DNA of 16,591 nucleotides. Source: Chamaesiphon sp. GTDB lineage: Bacteria > Cyanobacteriota > Cyanobacteriia > Cyanobacteriales > Chamaesiphonaceae. This document shows, piece by piece, positions 11,891-16,591 of this stretch. Numbering within the stretch: the first letter of the stretch is position 1; each line of letters begins with the position of its first letter. The notes below the pieces were generated by a model. It was not told where the DNA came from. It made no database searches and worked only from the letters and a program-made list of their open reading frames with translations. A program made the translations under genes and the position numbers. The DNA lies in NCBI GenBank assembly GCA_026785875.1, contig JAJAZF010000325.1:1-16591 (forward strand), read 5' to 3'.

Positions 11891-14800
11891 ATGCACGAAC
11901 CACAACACCTCAAGCACAAACTTGGATTCGTCGGTAGATTAGCCAAAAACTTCATCGATGCCAAAATTACGCCCCTAATTATCCTTGTCTCGCTCCTGTT
12001 AGGCATCGGCGCAACCCTGATCCTCCCCCGTGAAGAAGAACCGCAAATCACTGTACCGATGGCGGATGTGTTCGTGCAAATGCCTGGAGCCAGTGCCAAG
12101 GAAATCGAACAGCGTGTCACCTTTCCCCTCGAAAAACTGATTAAAGAACTCCCTGGCGTAGAATACGTCTACTCAACCTCTCGCCCTGGTTCATCTCTAG
12201 CGATCGTCCGGTTCTTCGTCGGGCAGAAAACCGAAGACGCGATCGTCCAACTCTACAATAAAGTCTACGCTAATCTCGACAAAATCCCCCCTGGCGTATC
12301 CCAACCGCTGATTAAATCACGATCGATCGATGATGTGCCGATTCTCTCCCTGACGCTGTGGAGCGAAAGTGCCAACGCTGCCGAATTACGCCAAATCGCC
12401 GCCCAACTAGACGAACAGATCAAACAAGTCCCCAACGTCTCCGAAACTACGATTATCGGCGGACAGAAACGCCAACTGCGGGTAGATTTAGACCCGATTC
12501 GCTTAAACAGTTTTGGACTCAGCCCCCTGGAAATTTCCCAAGCCTTTCAAAATCAGAACGCCCAACTTGCCAGCGGCGCAATTAATCAAGGCAATAAATC
12601 ATTTTTAGTCCGCACCCAAAGCTTCATTCGATCGAGTGAAGATGCCCAAAATCTCGTCGTCGCTACCGTTAATAATCAACCCGTTTACCTGCGAGATGTC
12701 GCCACCATCACCGATGGGGCTGAAGAACCCGCCAGTTATGTATTCTACGGACATGGTAAGGCAGACGCACAGGAAAAAGGGAACTCATCCAAAGACGAAA
12801 CCGATGCCGTGACAATCGCCGTCGCCAAACGCCCTGGCGCGAATGCGATCGCGGTTTCCCATGAGGTATTACATAAGCTGGATAAAATCAAAGGCAATTA
12901 TCTCAGCAACAATGTCCATCTGACAGTCACGCGGGATTATGGGGAAACCGCCGCCGAGCGATCGAATGAATTACTCGTCCACATGGCGATCGCGGTAGTA
13001 TCCGTCACCGTCTTAATCTGGTTTACATTGGGTAAAAAGGAAGCCTGGGTAGTTGCTGTTTCGATTCCTGTCACCCTCGCCCTCACCCTTGCCAGCTTTG
13101 TCTTTTACGGTTTTACCCTCAATCGGGTGACATTTTTCGCGCTGATCTTCTCGATCGGGATTTTAGTTGATGACGCGATTGTAGTGGTGGAAAATGTCGG
13201 TCGGCACATGGAAATGCCAGAAAATAAGGAGCGGCTGCAAGTATCCAGTAATCGCCGTCGCACCTTACAGCAGATCGTTTTAGAAGCCGTCGATGAAGTG
13301 GGCAATCCCACAATTTTAGCCACCTTCGCGGTGATTGCGGCGATTTTACCGATGGCGTTTGTCGGTGGTTTGATGGGTCCCTACATGCGCCCGATTCCCC
13401 TCGGTGCATCGGCGGCGATGATTTTCTCCGCCTTAGTTGCGTTTATTGTCGTTCCTTGGACTACGGTGCGGGTATTTATGGGTGCATCGGGACAGGGACA
13501 TGACAAGGAAGAAGATTGGCTCAGTCGGCTCTATCGCCGCTTGATGCGCCCCTTAATTCACGATCGGTTTAAAGGTAACGTGTTTATGACGGCGATCGTC
13601 GTGGGGCTGATTGTCGTGGTTGTGGGCTTGGCAGGTTCGCGATTAGTAGTCTTGAAAATGCTGCCCTACGATAATAAGAGCGAATTACAAGTCGTTCTCA
13701 ATATGCCTGAAGGTACCACCCTAGAGCAAACCGCTAGAGTGACGCGAGAAATGGGGCAATATCTTGCCACTGTGCCCGAAGTCATGAATTATCAAACTTA
13801 TGTGGGCACAGCATCGCCCTACAATTTTAACGGTTTAGTCCGCCATTACTTCCGGCGATCGGGTACTAATCTCGCCGATATTCAAGTCAACTTCGCCGCC
13901 AAAGGGGAACGCAGCCGTCAAAGTCACGAAATTGCCAAAGCGATCCGCCCCCATCTCAAAGCAATTAGCGATCGCTATCAAGCCCGTATCCAAGTTGCCG
14001 AAATTCCCCCTGGGCCTCCCGTCCTCCAAACCATCGTCACAGAGGTCTACGGACCCGATTATCCTGGTCAAATCGAACTCGCCCGCAAAATTAAACAAAT
14101 CTATCAAACCACCGCCGGAATCGCCGATGTAGACTGGTATGTCGAATCGCCTCAAACCGATTATCACTTGATAATCGATCGGACTAAAGCCGCCCTGAAT
14201 GGGATTACCCCCGCCCAAATCTCGGAAGTCTTGCAAGTTGCCCTCTCTGGGCGAAATGTGGGCTTACTCCACGACGACAACGCCCGCGAAGATATCCCGA
14301 TTCACCTCCGCTTTAATCAGCAAAGTCGCACCAGTTTAGCAGATCTCCAATCCCTGAAAATCAAGGGGAGTAATGGCAATCTCGTCCCTTTGAATACTTT
14401 AATGCACACCGAAGCTACCATCGCCGATTACAGCATCTATCATAAGAACCTCCAACCCGTCGTCTACATTACTGGCGATGTGTCTGGGCGTGTCGAGAGT
14501 GCGGTGTATGCGATGCTCGCCCTCCAACCACAAATCGATAATATTAATCCCAAACAACCCATTGATACCTACCTGACATCTCAACCAACTAGTACCGAAA
14601 ATTACGCGATTAAATGGGATGGAGAATGGCACGTTACCTACGAGGTTTTCCGCGATTTAGGGATTGCCTTCGCTGTCGTTTTAATCCTGATTTATGCCCT
14701 CCTCGTCGGCTGGTTCCAATCCTTTGTCACACCACTGATTATTATGGCAGCAATTCCCTTTTCCCTCGTCGGAATTATGCCGGGGCATTGGTTGATGGGA

Positions 14801-15199
14801 GCCTTTTTTAGTGCGACTTCGATGATTGGTTTTATTGCTGGCGCGGGGATTGTGGTTCGTAATTCGATTATTCTGGTGGATTTTATCGAACTCCGCCTGA
14901 AGGAAGGAATGCCCCTGGAAGAAGCAGTAATTGATGCGGGGGCTGTGCGATTTCGCCCGATGTTACTCACTGCGGCTGCGGTAATTGTCGGATCGGCAAT
15001 TATCCTGACCGATCCGATTTTTCAAGGTTTAGCTATTTCTTTGATGGCTGGGGAAATCGCTTCACTATTATTATCGCGATCGGCTGTGCCGATTCTTTAC
15101 TATAAGGTTTGGCGGAAACATTATGAGCGTTCTCCAAAACCATTACTGAATTTACCACTGTTAGAATCGGGTGAGTTGGAGACACTCGATCGGGTATAG
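11891..15199 (+). CDS. RND-family efflux pump, inner-membrane transporter (AcrB-like)
   Basis: This 1102-residue proton-driven exporter is full length. A cytoplasmic N-terminus is followed by the first helix (ITPLIILVSLLLGIGATLIL) and the porter domain (EEEPQITVPMADVFVQMPGA). The central helix bundle carries the proton-relay pair D427-D428 in GILVDDAIVVVEN. After that come the second porter domain and the last helices (GAGIVVRNSIILVDFIELR). The porter sequence resembles the non-drug HAE2-like or AcrB/D/F branch; the substrate is unknown. ATG 11891 lacks a Shine-Dalgarno. The upstream frame is open for some distance but offers no ATG, GTG or TTG at a suitable position after AAGGAG 11846. The probable adaptor is at 302-1729; no outer-membrane factor is in the window. 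Flanking both sides are degenerate or foreign genes. Confidence 0.95.
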   Translation: MHEPQHLKHKLGFVGRLAKNFIDAKITPLIILVSLLLGIGATLILPREEEPQITVPMADVFVQMPGASAKEIEQRVTFPLEKLIKELPGVEYVYSTSRPGSSLAIVRFFVGQKTEDAIVQLYNKVYANLDKIPPGVSQPLIKSRSIDDVPILSLTLWSESANAAELRQIAAQLDEQIKQVPNVSETTIIGGQKRQLRVDLDPIRLNSFGLSPLEISQAFQNQNAQLASGAINQGNKSFLVRTQSFIRSSEDAQNLVVATVNNQPVYLRDVATITDGAEEPASYVFYGHGKADAQEKGNSSKDETDAVTIAVAKRPGANAIAVSHEVLHKLDKIKGNYLSNNVHLTVTRDYGETAAERSNELLVHMAIAVVSVTVLIWFTLGKKEAWVVAVSIPVTLALTLASFVFYGFTLNRVTFFALIFSIGILVDDAIVVVENVGRHMEMPENKERLQVSSNRRRTLQQIVLEAVDEVGNPTILATFAVIAAILPMAFVGGLMGPYMRPIPLGASAAMIFSALVAFIVVPWTTVRVFMGASGQGHDKEEDWLSRLYRRLMRPLIHDRFKGNVFMTAIVVGLIVVVVGLAGSRLVVLKMLPYDNKSELQVVLNMPEGTTLEQTARVTREMGQYLATVPEVMNYQTYVGTASPYNFNGLVRHYFRRSGTNLADIQVNFAAKGERSRQSHEIAKAIRPHLKAISDRYQARIQVAEIPPGPPVLQTIVTEVYGPDYPGQIELARKIKQIYQTTAGIADVDWYVESPQTDYHLIIDRTKAALNGITPAQISEVLQVALSGRNVGLLHDDNAREDIPIHLRFNQQSRTSLADLQSLKIKGSNGNLVPLNTLMHTEATIADYSIYHKNLQPVVYITGDVSGRVESAVYAMLALQPQIDNINPKQPIDTYLTSQPTSTENYAIKWDGEWHVTYEVFRDLGIAFAVVLILIYALLVGWFQSFVTPLIIMAAIPFSLVGIMPGHWLMGAFFSATSMIGFIAGAGIVVRNSIILVDFIELRLKEGMPLEEAVIDAGAVRFRPMLLTAAAVIVGSAIILTDPIFQGLAISLMAGEIASLLLSRSAVPILYYKVWRKHYERSPKPLLNLPLLESGELETLDRV

Positions 15200-15359
15200 T
15201 TGTGGACGGGAGCAGCTCACTACTGTAACAGGGGCACGATCGAACATTGGGAATTTGTGCTATGGCGGGGATTAAACCCACCTACGCGATCGCCATCAAC
15301 CCCTAAATGATCTGCAATATCCGCTAAATTAAACCGACACAGCAAGTATACCCATTAAG
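15200..15359. other. Gene-free spacer after the RND gene
   Basis: This holds 160 bp with one HIP1 octamer and an imperfect GGGGTTGATGGCGATCGC-type segment. I see no gene, promoter or clear terminator. The minus-strand frame through it has a helix-like stretch (LADIADHLGVDGDRVG) but no start and no recognized family. Confidence 0.5.
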
Positions 15360-15448
15360 CTATAACGGCTCCTGCATCAGTGGACGGCAATGCAAAATAA
15401 GCGTGAAGATAGCGTTATAATCCGTTTCGTTGCATGCAGTAGTTAGAC
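15360..15448 (-). repeat. attC-like recombination site after the SLATT gene
   Basis: On the minus strand GTCTAAC (15448-15442) is a perfect RYYYAAC box and contains the TAA stop of the SLATT gene. The other end is GTTATAG (15366-15360). Inside, CTGCAT on one arm (plus 15372-15377) faces ATGCAG on the other (plus 15434-15439). Pairing then continues through CAGTGGACGG against the inverse of CCGTTTCGTTG, with unpaired extra bases. The total is 89 bp. Only four bases of the outer boxes match (TAAC/GTTA), so the site is a candidate. Its position and layout mirror the repeat at 10804-10884. Confidence 0.5.
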
Positions 15449-16042
15449 ATTTTTGGTCACGAGCAAACCTATGAAACCAAACTCAAGAATAAGCGCAATA
15501 ATATAGATTATCATTTCAAGTGTTAATTTAAAGTAATAATTAATTTGCAGCATAAGTGGTATCGGTTTATCTCGGATTCTACTTATCTTTCCTTTAATAT
15601 AGTCGATGTCATCAACATTTTCATATCGTCTGAGAATATCACTATAACGACGACTGAACTTGCTAAAATGATTCATGCGGCTATCATTACTTTCAAATTG
15701 TTTCATATCTCGATATAATTCATTAAGCTCAAGACCAGTCTGATACATTTTTTCTCCGCGCAATGAATAGTTATTTGCTCCGATTAAAAGAGAAAGCATA
15801 AGTACAGCTACAGCTAACCCAATAGAAGCAAAATCTATGATATTTTGCTGAAATCGGAGTGGTATTTTAGTAACTATCAGTAATGGAATTATAATTAGAC
15901 CTAGGGAAAGAAGTGATAAAGTCCACTGAGAAAATGAATTATGAAGTAAAAGACGCTTGTTTGCGGCGAAATAATTTTTTGAAACAATATAAATATTGTC
16001 ACTTAGCTTTTTGTAATGATCTGTATCATCTTCAGAATTCAT
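15443..16042 (-). CDS. SLATT-domain membrane protein (SLATT_5-like), candidate defence effector (integron cassette)
   Basis: This 199-residue protein has predicted helices at about 41-58, 69-88 and 172-196. Its N-terminal half matches SLATT proteins (SMODS and SLOG-associating 2TM effectors), most like the SLATT_5 group. It has YFAANKRLLLHNSFSQWTLS, a first helix, SLLIGANNYSLRGEKMY after the second, then LELNELYRDMK and a helical cytoplasmic region. SLATT proteins are thought to form pores that kill infected cells when triggered by a sensor such as a nucleotide cyclase or reverse transcriptase. No sensor is encoded nearby, so this is a solitary effector. ATG 16042 has no clear ribosome-binding site. 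The gene is very AT-rich compared with the pump next door. It begins about 54 bp after the core site. Confidence 0.78.
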   Translation of the reverse strand: MNSEDDTDHYKKLSDNIYIVSKNYFAANKRLLLHNSFSQWTLSLLSLGLIIIPLLIVTKIPLRFQQNIIDFASIGLAVAVLMLSLLIGANNYSLRGEKMYQTGLELNELYRDMKQFESNDSRMNHFSKFSRRYSDILRRYENVDDIDYIKGKISRIRDKPIPLMLQINYYFKLTLEMIIYIIALILEFGFIGLLVTKNV

Positions 16043-16092
16043 ATCGGTATTTTTTATCAGTATCCTTGGGTACTACAAACTTAGGTTTCAGT

Positions 16093-16275
16093 CTAACTAT
16101 TAATAGGCGGAAACTTTCCACCTATTAACCCAAGTTCGGGTAGATAGACTGAAAAAGTCAGCCTATCCCCCATGCAAAAGCATAAACATTCCACCTATCA
16201 TCCTATTTAAGGTGGATCGGCAGAATTTGTCTCCTACTCGTAACATTACGCAAAATTCATTCAAAAAGCTGCTAG
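16093..16275 (-). repeat. Integron-like leader / attI candidate, copy B
   Basis: This is the inverse-oriented partner of 9557-9739, with equal length and gap-free alignment. It is better preserved in structure. It has two 15-bp direct repeats of ATAGGTGGAA(T/A)GTTT (complements at 16184-16198 and 16111-16125), and a 25-nt hairpin (16102-16126) with one mismatch. It also has ATGC/GCAT, a 9-bp-arm hairpin around CTTTT, and a palindrome CTATTAATAG. It ends at GTTAGAC (16097-16091), a perfect GTTRRRY core, beyond which copies A and B are unrelated. Paired direct repeats plus a core resemble the DR1/DR2 and simple-site layout of attI. Confidence 0.75.
16248..16274 (+). pseudogene. Nine-codon remnant of the integrase start, copy B
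   Basis: This plus-strand segment corresponds to the integrase start in copy A. Here it reads ACG then QNSFKKLL, versus ATG then QNPLKKLL in copy A; the start codon has changed to ACG. After CTA (16272-16274) the match to copy A stops and the frame soon ends. It reads outward from the SLATT cassette, as an integrase gene should. Confidence 0.6.
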
Positions 16276-16363
16276 CTCTTAGCGATCGATCCGCCGAGAT
16301 CGTTACACCTAAAATATCGTAGCTTATCTAGAACTCATGTTAAGTAGCAATTCGATCGCTAAT

Positions 16364-16501
16364 TTACAGTCGATCTAAATCTCGATCGATCCGAATTGTT
16401 GCCAGAACAGCAGCTGGGGGCATTGTCACATGATGTGCCAGTCCCACAGATTTCAATACGGTTCGGTTAAGGGCTGAAAGTAGGTAAAATGGGTGTTGCC
16501 A
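16364..16501 (-). other. Possible degenerate coding remnant
   Basis: On the minus strand a 45-codon stretch reads HPFYLLSALNRTVLKSVG, then LAHHVTMPPAAVL, and ends DRDLDRL before TAA (16364-16366). It looks protein-like but has no plausible start and no family I recognize, so it may be the tail of a lost gene. The rest of 16276-16521 shows nothing else. Confidence 0.2.
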
Positions 16502-16521
16502 TCAGCAGGAGAAAGGCGAAG

Positions 16522-16591
16522 ATGCAACTCAAAGAACTATCCTTGTTTGTACCAACGATTGAATCAGGTAAAATCCTAAAAGCATTGGAAA
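16522..16591 (+). CDS. Start of an unidentified gene, cut by the window end
   Basis: ATG 16522 is preceded by AGGAGAAAGG (16507-16516), a strong ribosome-binding site, and reads MQLKELSLFVPTIESGKILK followed by a few residues to the edge. Twenty-three full codons are too few to identify the family. Confidence 0.6.
   Translation, partial: MQLKELSLFVPTIESGKILKALE

Noticed and set aside
12358..14970. Overlapping frames within the RND pump gene on both strands
   Set aside because: The pump frame is continuous over 1102 codons with all family motifs; the others are shadows.

Overview
The window comes from a cyanobacterium. HIP1-type octamers (GCGATCGC) and GATCG-rich DNA are everywhere except in two AT-rich islands. 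The protein families also fit: DUF4079, DUF3122, a PetC-type Rieske protein, a Tll0287-like (DUF3365) cytochrome, KirBac, and AACTGTC heptamer repeats. No rRNA, tRNA or CRISPR array is visible.

Positions 1-9476 hold a membrane, redox and sulfur/metal gene cluster. In order these are: a partial rhodanese, an RND-type periplasmic adaptor (HlyD/MFP), a thioredoxin/permease pair fused by deletion, an MgtC-like protein, DUF4079, a Rieske protein with an in-frame stop, a His/Cys-ligated heme-c protein, DUF3122, a periplasmic rhodanese on the minus strand preceded by a remnant of a second DUF4079 gene, a NifX/NifB-type protein with a His-rich tail, a Kir channel, and an ICMT-like membrane methyltransferase. 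Thiol/persulfide (rhodanese, CxxC thioredoxin, permease) and electron-transfer (Rieske, heme c) proteins together suggest a sulfide, thiol or metal-stress locus; that is inference. Several members are visibly broken, so the cluster looks to be decaying. The RND pump that probably partners the adaptor lies 10 kb away at 11891-15199.

Positions 9486-10884 and 15360-16275 are the unexpected part. Two 183-bp elements, about 84% identical by hand count and without gaps, lie in opposite orientations. Each carries on its outer side the first codons of an integron-integrase (IntI)-like gene, reading outward. Each then has a hairpin-rich leader ending at a GTTRRRY core. Their homology stops at that core, where a single AT-rich gene begins: a HEPN-domain protein (9763-10803) in one, a three-helix SLATT-type membrane protein (15443-16042) in the other. 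Each gene ends at an imperfect inverted repeat resembling an attC site, with a RYYYAAC-like box at or touching the stop codon. I read these as two decayed single-cassette integrons carrying candidate anti-phage or abortive-infection genes.

Between the two islands lie a fragment of the methyltransferase gene, a two-gene module (small protein plus retropepsin-like protease with a premature stop), and the intact RND pump gene. The window ends 24 codons into an unidentified plus-strand gene.
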